A DNA stretch of 64,000 nt from Paraniabella hibiscisoli (GCF_022512515.1 NZ_JAKWBK010000001.1:2914001-2978000), one strand, 5' to 3'. Positions 1 to 10,448 are shown, counted from the stretch's first letter. Made by a program: numbers and translations. The notes: a model not told the origin generated them from the sequence alone.

Positions 1-90
1 AGGATCCGGCTACCAGGATTTAATCTTAGCATATTCCGGATTTTATAACTGTCAGCAAGTTGGGATATTTGCATTATAAAAGTCAGGAAT

Positions 91-946
91 ATGGACACAC
101 AACATAATATCAATTTTAAAAGAATAGCGGAAGCTATAGACTATATTAAAGCTAATTTCAAGTCGCAACCGAATCTCGATGAAGTTGCAAAAAGTATACA
201 TGTAAGCCCTGCGCATTTTCAAAGATTGTTTACAGAATGGGCAGGCACAAGCCCTAAGAAATTCTTACAGTACATTAGCATTGAGCATGCCAAGAAAATG
301 CTGCAACAGCAACAGGTAAGCTTATTCGATGCGGCTTTTGAAACGGGGCTATCCAGCACCAGCCGGTTGCACGATCTCTTTGTTAATATCGAAGGCATGA
401 CGCCCGCCGAATATAAAAACGGGGAAAGAACCTGCACATTTTATACAGTTTTGCGGAAAGCCCCTTTGGTCCTTTGATTGTGGCATCTACTGCAAAAGGG
501 GTCTGTTACATGGCATTTGAAAATGATGAGGAGAAAGCATTAAAAGACCTGGTGGCAAAATTCCCCAATGCGGTATTTGAAAGAAAACTGGATCTGCTGC
601 AGCAGAACGCCTTATTCATTTTTCAGGATGACTGGAGCAAGCTTGGCCAGGTTAAATTGCACCTGAAGGGAACGCCCTTTCAATTAAAGGTCTGGGAAAG
701 TTTGTTGAAGATCCCCATGGGGAAACTCTCTACTTATGGCAGCCTGGCAGCCTCAATGGGTAGCCCGAATGCGTCGAGAGCTGTAGGCACGGCCATTGGA
801 AGTAACCCAGTAGCCTTTTTGATTCCCTGTCATCGCGTCATCCAGTCAACCGGAACTTTTGGAGGCTATATGTGGGGGCCACCAGAAAAGCGGCCATCAT
901 CGGCTGGGAAGGTGCGCAAACTCAATCCGATATTGAAACATTATGA
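91..946 (+). CDS. Ada-like HTH / methylated-DNA-protein cysteine methyltransferase (two frameshifts)
   Basis: Bifunctional regulator and DNA-repair protein: an AraC-type helix-turn-helix (about residues 8-110, AEAIDYIKANF then SPAHFQRLF) followed by an O6-alkylguanine methyltransferase domain. The active-site motif IPCHRV is present (acceptor Cys), followed by GTFGGY. It corresponds to Ada without its N-terminal zinc domain, which is encoded separately two genes downstream. The reading frame breaks near 421 (GGGG) and near 886 (GGGGCC); one added base at each gives a continuous protein of about 285 residues ending GWEGAQTQSDIETL. The restored stop overlaps the next ATG by 4 nt (ATGA), which supports the reconstruction. 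It probably removes O6-methylguanine and activates the operon, though sensing by a split Ada is inference. Confidence 0.88.
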
Positions 947-1656
947 AAACAGTTGAACAAAAAATAGCAGCAACCAACTGGTCTGAGGTTACAGAAGCCA
1001 TGCACAGGAGCGGTTATGCGATTATTCCAGGTCTTTTGCCGGATGAACAATGTGAAAGGTTGAAGGCCGGCTATAAACAACCAGATCTGTATCGCAAAAC
1101 GGTCGTGATGGAACGATATCGTTTTGGGCTGGGCGAGTATAAATACTTCAGTTATCCGTTGCCACCGTTAATTGAGAGGATACGAACTAACTTATACCCG
1201 CATCTGGCAACTATTGCTAACACCTGGTTCGAGGTTTTAAATATAGGTCTGCAATTCCCCTTAAAGCATCAAGAGCTGCTGGAGCAATGTCATGCCAACG
1301 GACAGGAAAAAGCAACCGTCCTGATTTTGAAATATGGGGCAGGCGGATTTAATACCTTACACCAGGACCTGTATGGTGATATCTATTTTCCTATACAGGT
1401 GGTGTTGATGCTGAACGAGCCCGGGCAGGATTTTACCGGTGGTGAATTGGTATTAACCCAACAGGTGCCCAGGGCACAATCCAAAGCAATCGTTCTTCAG
1501 CCACGAAAAGGAGATGCAGTTGTATTTACTACTAACTTTAAGCCGGAGAAGGGAACAAAGGGCTACTACAGGGTAAATATGAAACATGGCGTAAGTGAAG
1601 TGAAGTCCGGGGAAAGGCATACGCTGGGTATTATTTTTCACGACGCTTTAACTTAA
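943..1656 (+). CDS. 2OG-Fe(II) oxygenase (prolyl-hydroxylase-like)
   Basis: Intact 237-residue protein of the 2-oxoglutarate/Fe(II) dioxygenase fold. The iron ligands are visible as HQD in TLHQDLYGD (about residue 140) and the distal His in MKHGVSEV, with the 2-oxoglutarate-binding Arg in ERHTLGIIFHDA. It overlaps the upstream Ada-like gene by 4 nt and is 3 nt from the downstream Ada zinc-domain gene, so it sits inside an alkylation-response operon. It is not AlkB: a separate AlkB follows. The substrate is not evident; relatives are usually annotated as proline hydroxylase or simply 2OG-Fe(II) oxygenase. A role in nucleic-acid or protein repair is inferred only from neighbours. Confidence 0.85.
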   Translation: MKTVEQKIAATNWSEVTEAMHRSGYAIIPGLLPDEQCERLKAGYKQPDLYRKTVVMERYRFGLGEYKYFSYPLPPLIERIRTNLYPHLATIANTWFEVLNIGLQFPLKHQELLEQCHANGQEKATVLILKYGAGGFNTLHQDLYGDIYFPIQVVLMLNEPGQDFTGGELVLTQQVPRAQSKAIVLQPRKGDAVVFTTNFKPEKGTKGYYRVNMKHGVSEVKSGERHTLGIIFHDALT

Positions 1657-1659
1657 AGT

Positions 1660-1905
1660 ATGATAGGGCATATAGCTATTGCAGATGATATGCTGAGGAG
1701 CCGGATCCGTAAGGGATCAATTGCCTGGGGTGGCAATCAAAAGCTGAAGATTTATGGCCTGTTAAATTGTGCTTCGGGTAAAAGAATGAAGAAAATAAAC
1801 AGGGTGTTCTTTGCTTCAGAAGAGGATGCCTTGTTAAATGGTTACCGGCCTTGCGGACGCTGTATGAGTAGGGCCTACAAAAATTGGAAAGATGGATCTC
1901 TTTAA
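1660..1905 (+). CDS. stand-alone Ada metal-binding domain protein
   Basis: Small 81-residue protein matching the Ada N-terminal zinc-binding domain: KLKIYGLLNCASGKRM, then RVFFASEEDALLNGYRPCGRC. In full-length Ada four Cys bind zinc and the first accepts methyl groups from DNA phosphotriesters. Here three are visible (NC, and the PCGRC pair); the position four residues after the first Cys is Lys, so the canonical fourth ligand is absent or supplied elsewhere. The gene lies between the 2OG oxygenase and alkB and overlaps alkB by 14 nt, so translation is probably coupled. Free-standing copies of this domain beside HTH-methyltransferase genes look like an Ada protein split into two polypeptides. 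Confidence 0.82.
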   Translation: MIGHIAIADDMLRSRIRKGSIAWGGNQKLKIYGLLNCASGKRMKKINRVFFASEEDALLNGYRPCGRCMSRAYKNWKDGSL

Positions 1906-2536
1906 TCAAACTATCGATAGCAATAAAAACTGGTTGCCATACAATGGGACCGTTAATTATTATGGCAAACTATTGTCTAAGGTACAGGCGGATCATTACC
2001 TGCATCAATTATTGGAAACCATTGAATGGCGGAACGATGAGGCCATTATTTTTGGAAAAAGATCATTACCAAAAGAAAAGTAGCCTGGTACGGTAATAAA
2101 CCTTACGAATATACCTATTCCAATACGACCAAACAGGCTTTACCGTGGACAAAAGAGCTTATTGAACTAAAGGCTTTGATTGAAAAGCAGACTGGTGAAA
2201 CGTTTAATTCCTGCCTGCTCAATTTGTATCATAATGGAGAAGAAGGGATGGCCTGGCATAGCGATGCAGAAACGGATCTGAAAAAGATGGTGCCATAGCA
2301 TCGTTGAGCTTTGGAGCAGAAAGAAAATTTGCTTTCAAACATAAACAAACCAAAGAAAAAGTGGAGTTGGTTTTAGCACATGGCAGCCTGCTGATTATGA
2401 AAGACACTACGCAAACATTCTGGTGGCACCGGCTTCCGCCCAGTAAAAAATAACGAGCCCAAGGGTGAATCTTACATTTAGAACTATTATTGAAGAAAGA
2501 CGAATACACAACGATAAACAGGTATTAAATAATTAG
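1892..2536 (+). CDS. alkB: AlkB-like alpha-ketoglutarate-dependent DNA dealkylase (three frameshifts)
   Basis: Oxidative demethylase for 1-methyladenine and 3-methylcytosine in DNA. The protein (about 215 residues) reads MDLFNQTIDSNKNWLPYNG at the N-terminus; it carries the iron ligands HSD in MAWHSDAETD and His in LVLAHGSLLIM, plus WWHRLPP and the Arg-rich SPRVNLTFR end typical of the family. Three breaks, near 2056 (AAAAA), 2284 (AAAAA) and 2449 (AAAAAA), are each repaired by one base. The start overlaps the Ada zinc-domain gene by 14 nt. It is the last gene of the alkylation-response operon. Confidence 0.87.
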
Positions 2537-2570
2537 CGTATGTTTAATTCATTTTTAAGCTAAGAATGAA

Positions 2571-3380
2571 ATGAAGATTGTTTATTATTGTTGGTTGTCG
2601 ATATTTATCGTTCTGGCGAGTTGTGCTGATATTTTAGCTCAACAGGAACTGGTGCCGGCTCACGAAACTTTTACTATTGAATCAAAAAACGTAAAGGAGC
2701 AACGAACCATCAATGTATGGATACCACCCGGCTATTCGGCAACCACCGATTCTTTTGCCGTTTTGTATATGCCGGATGGCGGTGTTGGTGAAGATTTTCC
2801 TCATATTGCTCAAACCATTTCTGAATTAGTGGCTTCTAAGAAAATACCGCCGCTTTTGCTGGTAGGTATAGAAAACACGCAGCGGCGCAGGGATTTGTCG
2901 GGCCCTACCGAAATAAGGAAAGATAGAGAGATCGCGCCGGTAGTGGGCGGATCGGCGGCGTTTAGAATGTTTATAAAGGAAGAGCTTTTTCCTGAGATCA
3001 ATAGGAGGTACCGCACCAGAAACGAAAGAACTATTATCGGGGAATCTTTAGCCGGACTATTCGTTATGGAAACCTTTTTACAGTACCCTGAAATATTTGA
3101 TCGGTATATAGCTATTGATCCGTCTTTATGGTGGAACGGTCATTACCTGGTGAAAAATGCAGCGAAATACTTATTAAGAATTCCGGCGGGTAAAAAGCTT
3201 TGGTTTGCGGGCTCTCAGGCAAAGGATATATCACTTTATACCCGGCAGCTATCGGGTATACTGGAAGCCGAAAAACTACCTGGTCTTAAGTGGCAATACT
3301 CAGACGAACATAAGGAAGAGCACCATACTATCTTCAAAGCTACTAAAGAGAAGGCATTGATATGGGCATTGAATGAATAG
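2571..3380 (+). CDS. secreted alpha/beta-hydrolase, putative esterase (Fes/esterase D type)
   Basis: Intact 269-residue protein with an N-terminal signal peptide (residues 1-24, cleavage near ILAQQE; an SCAD sequence inside could also be a lipobox). The nucleophile elbow is GESLAG (about residue 159), and the C-terminal EEHHTIF supplies the catalytic His; PDGGVGEDFPH resembles the oxyanion region of putative esterase family members. It is predicted to hydrolyse esters in the periplasm or on the surface; the substrate is unknown (siderophore, acylated sugar and others are possible). The gap to alkB is 34 nt, but function suggests a separate unit. Confidence 0.78.
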   Translation: MKIVYYCWLSIFIVLASCADILAQQELVPAHETFTIESKNVKEQRTINVWIPPGYSATTDSFAVLYMPDGGVGEDFPHIAQTISELVASKKIPPLLLVGIENTQRRRDLSGPTEIRKDREIAPVVGGSAAFRMFIKEELFPEINRRYRTRNERTIIGESLAGLFVMETFLQYPEIFDRYIAIDPSLWWNGHYLVKNAAKYLLRIPAGKKLWFAGSQAKDISLYTRQLSGILEAEKLPGLKWQYSDEHKEEHHTIFKATKEKALIWALNE

Positions 3381-3443
3381 CCGGTGCGCTGGAGTGTAGG
3401 GTTGTCAGTTGCCAGGAAGCTTTGGTGGTTTGCACTCACTACT

Positions 3444-3766
3444 TTATTTACCCAGCAATTGTTCGGTACTGGTTAAAAAGTTGCCAATAGCACTCCTTAT
3501 ATCAATGCCACTTCGTTCGGCCAATACAACCAGCCACCAGATATTTTCACCCAGCTTATATTCCAATTCTGTCTGCGAATTGGTTTTCGGCCATCTTTTC
3601 TGTTGCGCCATAATATTTCGGCCTACCAAGCCGGCATCCGTAAGGTAAGCCAGGGCATCTTCTTCAATGCTCCATTCGCTGCCGTGGTGTTGTAGTTCCA
3701 GCGCATGATATTTTTTCTCAATTCCAGCGAACGTGCAATGATCGTATTCAAATCGTTAGGTTCCAT
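3444..3766 (-). CDS. MazG-like protein (one frameshift)
   Basis: Small protein of about 107 residues after adding one base near 3715 (run of T on the + strand): MEPNDLNTIIARSLELRKKY, then GSEWSIEEDALAYLTDAGL, then LGENIWWLVVLAERSGIDI. The helical E-x-x-W pattern fits short MazG-like nucleotide pyrophosphohydrolase homologues common in Bacteroidota; catalytic activity is not assured from sequence. Its ATG overlaps the end of the upstream NTF2-like gene by 11 nt, so the two are translationally coupled on the minus strand. Confidence 0.65.
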
Positions 3767-4099
3767 ATATTAAATCTGCTTTTATGTATACAATTTTATC
3801 GTCCTCGAAAGTAAAGTCAAAGCTGCCGTTTAGCCTGCCTTCAGGAAAATCGCCGGTGAATGCTACTTCCGCGAATAGGTTTTGCGCATCTCTCAGTTGC
3901 GTGGTAACCAGGGTGGTTTGCGTATTATATCCTATAAAATAGCTGACGAAATACTCTTTAATGCCTTTATGACCGGTAAAGGTTCTGCCAACAGAAGGGT
4001 CATCCAGTACAGCTTCTTCATCAAAGTAAGAAAGGTACTTTTCGGTATCGTATTGGTTACCGGCTTTAATTAAGTTTTCAATTATTTTTTTAAAGTCAT
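3756..4099 (-). CDS. NTF2-like / SnoaL-like protein (one frameshift)
   Basis: About 114 residues after restoring one base in the T7 tract near 4088: it begins MTFKKIIENLIKAGNQYD and continues YLSYFDEEAVLDDPSVG, RTFTGHKGIKEYF, then an alternating-strand half ending in KIVYIKADLIYGT. This is the cone-shaped NTF2-like fold used by small polyketide cyclases, isomerases and steroid-isomerase relatives; no reaction can be assigned. The start ATG overlaps the stop of the preceding minus-strand ORF by 4 nt (ATGA) and its end overlaps the MazG-like gene, so three short genes are chained. Confidence 0.68.
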
Positions 4100-4359
4100 G
4101 TTAAACGGTCATAAATGCTGTTCGTTACAGCTTGTGGTGTGAATATATTTATCAATAGTTTTTCACTTTCGAAGTCGTTTTCTAAATGAAATGCCGGTAT
4201 TTCTGTAAACAGGCGTACCTGGAAAAGGCCAAATAGTAATTTACCTGTTGCCCAATAAGCCGTAGTCAAACTATAATTGACGACTGTCTTATTCCTATTG
4301 AGCAGTTGTAAGATGCTATGAATCTCTTGGGGTAAATCGATGAAGTTGACTTGAAATAT
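4096..4359 (-). CDS. hypothetical protein, start unclear
   Basis: An open frame on the minus strand reads FQVNFIDLPQEIHSILQLLN, then TTAYWATGKLLFGLFQVRLF and ENDFESEKLLINIFTPQAVT, ending IYDRLT with a TGA that overlaps the NTF2-like ATG. Composition and the overlap look like genuine coding sequence, but there is no ATG, GTG or TTG near the N-terminus before an upstream stop (TGA at 4380-4378). A lost base near 4360-4375 would explain that. I do not recognise the family. Confidence 0.45.
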   Translation of the reverse strand: MFQVNFIDLPQEIHSILQLLNRNKTVVNYSLTTAYWATGKLLFGLFQVRLFTEIPAFHLENDFESEKLLINIFTPQAVTNSIYDRLT

Positions 4360-4397
4360 GGGTAAAAGTAGGGAACTTCAACCTAAATTAAATAATC

Positions 4398-4769
4398 ATG
4401 AAGTTAACCGCCTTACGCCCCATAATATATACTCATCACCTGGAGGACACGATTCGTTTTTATATTGACCTGCTGGGATTTGTACTTGGTGGAAAAAATG
4501 ACGAATGGGGCTGGGCCTCCCTCTATAAAGACCAGGTATCGATTATGTTGGCCAGGCCTAATGAACATGAAGCTTTTGAAAAGCCTGTTTTTACCGGTAG
4601 CTTTTATTTCAATACCGATGAGGTTGATGAGCTGTGGGAGTTGTTAAAAGATAAAGTGAAAGTATGCTACAGCATTGAGAACTTCAAGTGGCAAATGCGC
4701 GAATTCGGAATTTATGATAACAATGGTTACCTGTTGCAGTTTGGCCAGGATATCGCCACCCTTAAATAG
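4398..4769 (+). CDS. VOC family (glyoxalase/bleomycin-resistance fold) protein
   Basis: Intact 123-residue protein with the paired beta-alpha-beta-beta-beta units of the vicinal oxygen chelate superfamily: ITHHLED-type start (YTHHLEDTIRFYIDLLGF), WGWASLYKDQVSIMLARP in the middle and REFGIYDNNGYLLQFGQD at the end, which carries the usual C-terminal metal-ligand region (D-x-N-G-Y-x-L-x-F). It could be a lyase, dioxygenase or antibiotic-binding protein; nothing in the context decides. It starts directly after the divergent minus-strand set. Confidence 0.8.
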   Translation: MKLTALRPIIYTHHLEDTIRFYIDLLGFVLGGKNDEWGWASLYKDQVSIMLARPNEHEAFEKPVFTGSFYFNTDEVDELWELLKDKVKVCYSIENFKWQMREFGIYDNNGYLLQFGQDIATLK

Positions 4770-5062
4770 GCAGTTACTAATCCCGGCATCCGTTAAATGC
4801 TGTAAAGTAAACAAAGTATTCTCTAATACGCTACCGGGAATTTTGGTACAAATCTTCGGTAGTTGCTTAATTACTCTTTATAACATGCTTTTCAACTATA
4901 ATTTCAAACGATTGAAATAAGGGCCTGTTAAGGAATCATGTAAAGAAAGCGGTTAAGGCAGGTAAGAACAGGATGCAGCAGGATAATAAATAATCAAAGT
5001 CTTCTATTTTCGTTTCAGTCATTATAAAGGCAACCAATACAAAAACGATTGAAACGATTAGT
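4770..5062 (+). promoter_or_regulatory. leader of the glycoside-hydrolase cluster with LacI-like palindromes
   Basis: About 290 bases without a convincing gene. Positions 4901-4918 hold ATTTCAAACGATTGAAAT, an inverted repeat with 7-bp arms around ACGA. Positions 5042-5058 hold a tandem of the same half-site (AAAACGATTGAAACGATT), ending just before the ATG at 5063. A centre with CG and TCAA/TTGA arms is typical of LacI-family operators; the LacI regulator at 36324 is a candidate. This assignment is inference. Confidence 0.45.
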
Positions 5063-8000
5063 ATGAAAGTCTTACAACTCAATAGACGGAACCTGGAAAT
5101 AATATACAGCAGCTTTTTTTATTTAATGCTGCTGTTATGGAGTGATGCTGTTGTTGCGAAGGAACCGGTACCACAACGTAAATACAACTTCAATAGTGAT
5201 TGGCTGTTCAAATTAGGAGATGTCGCTGAAGCCAAAGAGGTGAGCTACAAAGCAAGCGACTGGAAAAAGTAACACTGCCTGCGGCCTGGAATGAGGACGA
5301 TGCATTTAAAAAAGATATTGCTAATCTGTCAACCGGGATCGTTTGGTATCGTAAGCATTTTAAACTGCCCGCAACAGCAAAAGGGCAAAAAGTATTTATC
5401 GAGTTTGAGGGCATACGACAGGGCGGCGATTTTTATGTAAACGGAAAAGCGATCGGATTTCACGAAAACGGGGTGACAGCATTCGGTTTTGACATTACTG
5501 ACCTGGTAAAATTTGATGGCCAGGAAAATATTATTGCGGCACGTATTGATAATGACTGGAATTACCGGGAAAGAGCTACCAACAGTAAATACCAGTGGGA
5601 GGATAAAAATTTCAATGCTAACTACGGAGGTATTATCCGTAATGTGTTTTTGCATATTACGCCGCGGTTATACCAAACCTTACCACTCTATTCCAATCTC
5701 AAAACAACAGGTGTTTATATTTATGCCAGTGATTTTGATATCAAAGGAAAGTCGGCAACCATTAATGCTTCTTCTGAAGTGAAAAATGAAACGCAGCAGG
5801 TGCAACAGGTCGGCTATAAAGTAGAATTGATCGATCTGGATGGAAAAATGATAAAATCTTTTACGGGTGATAAAATAGCGATACAGCCGGGTGAAACCAA
5901 AACACTAGCAGCAAGAGCTAGTGTTGCAGGCCTTAATTTCTGGAGTTGGGGATACGGGTATTTATATGAAGTGAAAACCACCTTGCTGGTAAACGATCAG
6001 CCGGTGGATGTTGTAACTACTAAAACCGGTTTTAGAAAAACTGCGTTTAAAGATGGTATGATCTATCTCAATGACCGGGTGATGATGGTGCATGGTTATG
6101 CGCAGCGCACTTCCAACGAATGGCCTGCCCTGGGTACATCCATACCTGCCTGGATGAGCGATTATAGTAATGGATTGATGGTGGAAAGCGGTGGGAACCT
6201 GGTGCGTTGGATGCATATTTCACCTTCTAAACAGGATGTGGAAAGCTGCGATAGAGTTGGGTTGATACAGGCTATGCCAGCAGGCGATGCAGAAAAAGAC
6301 GTTGAAGGTACGCGATGGGAACAGCGGGTAGCGGTTATGCACGATGCTATCACATATAATCGCAATAACCCGAGTATTATTTTTTACGAATGCGGCAATG
6401 AAAGTATCAGCGAGCCACATATGGCGCAGATGAAGGCGCTGCGCGATAAATTAGATCCTTACGGAGGACGTGCTATTGGTAGCCGCGAAATGTTGGATAG
6501 TAAAGTGGCTGAGTATGGTGGCGAGATGTTATACACCAATAAAAGTGCTCATATACCCATGTGGGCTATGGAATACTCACGCGATGAGGGGTCCCGCAAA
6601 TACTGGGACGAATGGACACCGCCTTTTCATAAAGACGGCGACGGACCTTTACATAACGGTCAAAGTGCTGCCACTTATAACCGGAATATGGAAAGTCATG
6701 CACTGGAAAATGTAAAGCGCTGGTACGAGTTCTGGAAAGAGCGTCCGGGTACGGGAAAGAGAGTGAGCAGCGGGGGCGTTAATATTGTGTGGTCAGAAAC
6801 CAATACGCATCACCGCGGGGAAGAAAATTACAGACGCAGCGGTGAAGTAGATGCCATGCGTATAAAAAAGCAAAACTATTATGCCCATGAAGTAATGTGG
6901 GATGGATGGGTAAGCCCTGAAAGATACCGCGCGCATATTGTGGGACATTGGAACTATCGGCAAGGCGTAAAGAAAGATATCTATGTGATTTCTTCAGCTG
7001 CGAAGGTGGAACTAAAGGTAAACGGGAAATCTCTAGGTTATGGTGAGCTGAGCGATGGCTTCATCTTTACTTTTCAAAATGTAGAGTGGAAACCAGGAGT
7101 CCTCACAGCCATAGGGTACGATAAAAATAATAAAGAGGTTTGTACAAACCGGCTGGAAACCACCGGAGATCCGGTAGCGCTACGTCTTACAGAAATTAAA
7201 CGTCCAACTCTCTTCCTGGCTAATGGTAACGATGTCTCGATCGTAGAAGTAGAAGTGGTTGATGCGAGAGGCAGGCGTTGTCCTACGGCTTTGGATATGA
7301 TCCACTATACCCTGGAAGGACCGGCTGAATGGCGCGGGGTATGGCGATGGGGCCAGACAATTACGTATTAGCAAAGAGTTTTCCTGTAGAAGGGGGTGTG
7401 AATCGTTTTATGATCCGTTCCGCCACAACACCGGGTGCTATTACTGTAAAGGCCCAGGCAGATGGATTAAAAGCAGCCTCGATACAATTAATAACGCGTC
7501 CGGTAAAAACAGAAAATGGATTATGCACCATATTACCTGAAGCAGGGCTACCGTCTGTATTAACCCGTGGCGCGACACCTGCTACACCTTCTTACACATT
7601 AAGCCGTAAGGCATTAGGTGTTAAATCGGCTACCGCGGGAGCTAATGCTGAGAAGGCCGGACAGAGCTACGATGATAATGAATTAAGCGACTGGGTAAAC
7701 GATGGTAAACTTACTACCGCATGGATTGAATATGAATTAGCAGAAGCTGCAACAGTAGATGAGATTGCGTTGAAGTTAAATAATTTCCGTTCCAGAACCT
7801 ATCCTTTAATCATTACCGTGGATGGTAAAGAAGCGTTCAACGGTACTACTAAACCTACATTGGGATACTACACCATCCAATGCAAGCTGGTTAAAGGTAA
7901 AAAAATACGTATCAGGCTTGCAACCAATGCTGCCACGGGCTTTGGTTCAGGCGAAGTGGAAGTGGGGGGTAAGAAGCTGGATGATGGTGTTGCCCGTGAT

Positions 8001-8063
8001 GACGCCAAAGCCAAAGGGGCTTTAAGCATTATTGAAGCAGAGTTTTACGAAAGGGTAAAATAA
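5063..8063 (+). CDS. glycoside hydrolase family 2 with C-terminal discoidin-like domain (two frameshifts)
   Basis: Large GH2 enzyme of about 1000 residues (beta-galactosidase/beta-glucuronidase superfamily), exported by a signal peptide (residues 1-33, LLLWSDAVVA). The sugar-binding jelly roll (WYRKHFKLPA, FEGIRQGGDFYVNG) and immunoglobulin-like domain precede a TIM barrel with the acid/base Glu in YECGNES (about 446) and a likely nucleophile in AMEYSRDEG (about 504). After the barrel come a DUF4982-like segment and a coagulation-factor-5/8-like domain. Frames break near 5266 (AAAAA) and 7337 (GGGG); one base at each gives a continuous protein, e.g. EWRGGMAMGPDNYVLAKS. First gene of a long + strand run; the substrate sugar is not settled by sequence. 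Confidence 0.88.
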
Positions 8064-8092
8064 AGACACTTTAAATAAAATTTGGATTGCAG

Positions 8093-10448
8093 ATGAAAAA
8101 GCTTTTGGCATTTTTTGTAGCCGTTGCACTTGGTACAGTTCAGTCACATGCCGATTTTGTTTTTCAGCGCAATAAAGATCTGTCTGTGTCGCTAAATGCA
8201 GCTGAAGTCCCGGTTGTACATACTGCCTTCAATATCTTAGGTAAAGATTATAAGAATGTCTTCGCCGGGAAGCTGGTAAACACGGTCAATGCAGGAATAT
8301 TTATTGGAACATTGGGGAGTAATAGTGTAGCCGAAAAGCAAATTTCAGCGAAACTATTAAGTGACCTGCGTTTGCATAGTGAAGGCTTTGTGATAGAAGT
8401 TAAAAATGACCGCTTATATATAGTGGGTTCTGATAAAAGAGGTACGGCTTATGGCATATTAGAGCTATCAAGAATAATAGGTATTTCTCCTGGGAATGGT
8501 GGGCCGACTCGCCGGTGAAGAAAAAGACGTCGCTGCCTCTTAAAAATGGATTTTCAAAACTGGAATACCCGTCTGTGAAACACCGGGGTATCTTCTTTAA
8601 TGATGAAGACTGGGGGCTATTACCCTGGAGTAATACCAACTTCGAGCCAGGTCTTCCCCGGGTTGGGAAAACGAAAGGCGCTATAGGTTCAAAAACCAAT
8701 GCAAAAGTTTTTGAGCTCTTGCTGAGATTAAGAGCGAATACCATCTGGCCTGCCATGCATGAAGTAACCGTTCCGTTTTATTTTACCAAAGGCAATAAGG
8801 AGGTGGCTGACCAATACGGCATTATTGTAGGTACTTCCCATTGCGAACCGTTGATGAGAAACAGTGTGAATGAATGGGATATAGCGGGAAAAGGCGATTA
8901 TAACTATGTGACGAACAGGGAAGCCATGCTCGCCTATTGGACAGAAAGACTAAAAGAACTAAAAGGCTCCGATAATATTTATACCATTGGCTTAAGGGGC
9001 AAGCATGATGGTATGATGCAGGGGGTGAAAACTCTGAAAGAACATAAAGCAGTATTGACACAGGTAATTAAAGATGAGAGAGAACTATTGAAAACCTATG
9101 TGAACCCAGATGTGACAAAAGTACCCCAGGTATTTATTCCTTATAAAGAAGTGTTAGATGTTTATAACGATGGAATGGAAGTGCCCGAAGATGTAACACT
9201 GATCTGGTGTGATGACAATTATGGATACCTGAAACATTTCCCGACAGAAAAAGAAAGAGCCCGAAAAGGTGGTAATGGCGTGTATTATCATATTTCTTAC
9301 TGGGGACGTCCACATGACTACCTGTGGCTGGCTACCAATCATCCTGCGCAGCTGTATACCCAAATGAAGCAGGCTTATGATAAAGGCGCTAAAGACATTT
9401 GGATCTTAAATGTGGGTGATTTAAAGCCTGGTGAATATTTAACGGAATTGTTTTTAGATATGGCCTGGAATATTAATACCATAGAGAATAATATCAACGG
9501 CCTGGATCTGCATCTGCAAAATTGGTTGAGCCGAGAATTTGGATCCGTTCATGCCAAAGCATTGCTGGAAGTGATGAATGAATATTATCGTCTGGCGTAT
9601 ATCCGCAAGCCGGAATTTATGGGCGGTACAAGAACAGAAGAAAAAGATCCGAAGTATAAAATAGTATCGAATCTGCAGTGGAGTGAAAAGGAGATCCGCG
9701 AAAGGTTAAAAGCGTATGAAGTACTGGCAGCCAAAGTGGCGCAGCTTTCAAAAAATATACCGGCTGCACAAAAAGACAGCTGGTTTCAACTGGTAGCATA
9801 TCCGGTGTTAGGTGCAGCCGCAATGAACAAAAAATATTGTATGGTCAATTGGCAAGAAATGGTAAAGCAGACTGGACTAAAAGCGATCTCGGCTATGAAG
9901 AAATTCAGCAATTAACCAGCCGTTATAATGCTTTGGGCGGTGGTAAGTGGAAAGGAATGATGGATGCCAAACCCCGCGACCTGGCCGTATTTGACAAGCT
10001 GCCCCGTACAAAAGCAGAAGCAGAACTGGTATCTTACAAGCCTCCAAAATTTCTGTGGAATGGTATAGCCTATACTTCTTATTCGGGCAACAAACCCCTG
10101 GCTCATGGCTTGGGCTATCAGCGTAGTGCGGTGTCTCTGCCTGTGGGAACAGAGTTGCACTATAGTTTTGAATGGAGTAGTACTGATTCGTTGCATATTC
10201 AGGTGGCATTAGCGCCCAATCATCCCGTTGAAGGGAAAGCCATTCGATATGCAATCCGTATCAATGATGGAACGGAGCAAATTGTAAACTATGCTACAGA
10301 AGGGCGTAGTGAAGAATGGAAAGAGAATGTATTGCGTAACCAGGCCATTCGCACTACGGTTCATGCACCTAATAAAAACGGTAAACTAAATATTTATATA
10401 AAGGCGTTGGATGAGGGTGTTGTTATAGATCAGGTAAAGGCTTGGTAG
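8093..10448 (+). CDS. glycoside hydrolase family 115 alpha-glucuronidase (two frameshifts)
   Basis: GH115 removes (4-O-methyl)glucuronic acid from xylan main chains or related glucuronylated glycans. The reconstructed protein is about 785 residues: signal peptide (1-22, LGTVQSHA), N-terminal domain ending GTAYGILELSR, the family block YPSVKHRGIFFNDEDWGL, LRANTIWPAMHEV, GTSHCEPLMRN, GLRGKHDGMM, and YHISYWGRPHDYLWL, then a C-terminal beta domain ending DEGVVIDQVKAW. Breaks lie near 8490 (restoring SPWEWWADSPV) and 9838 (restoring KKYLYGQLARNGKADW). The start is ATG 8093 rather than an upstream TTG. Released glucuronate would feed the mannonate enzymes encoded at 22215 and 30092. Confidence 0.9.

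Noticed and set aside
9877..10254. Long minus-strand open frames inside the GH115 gene
   Set aside because: They lie entirely opposite a well-supported GH115 coding sequence and have no recognisable domain; antisense shadows.
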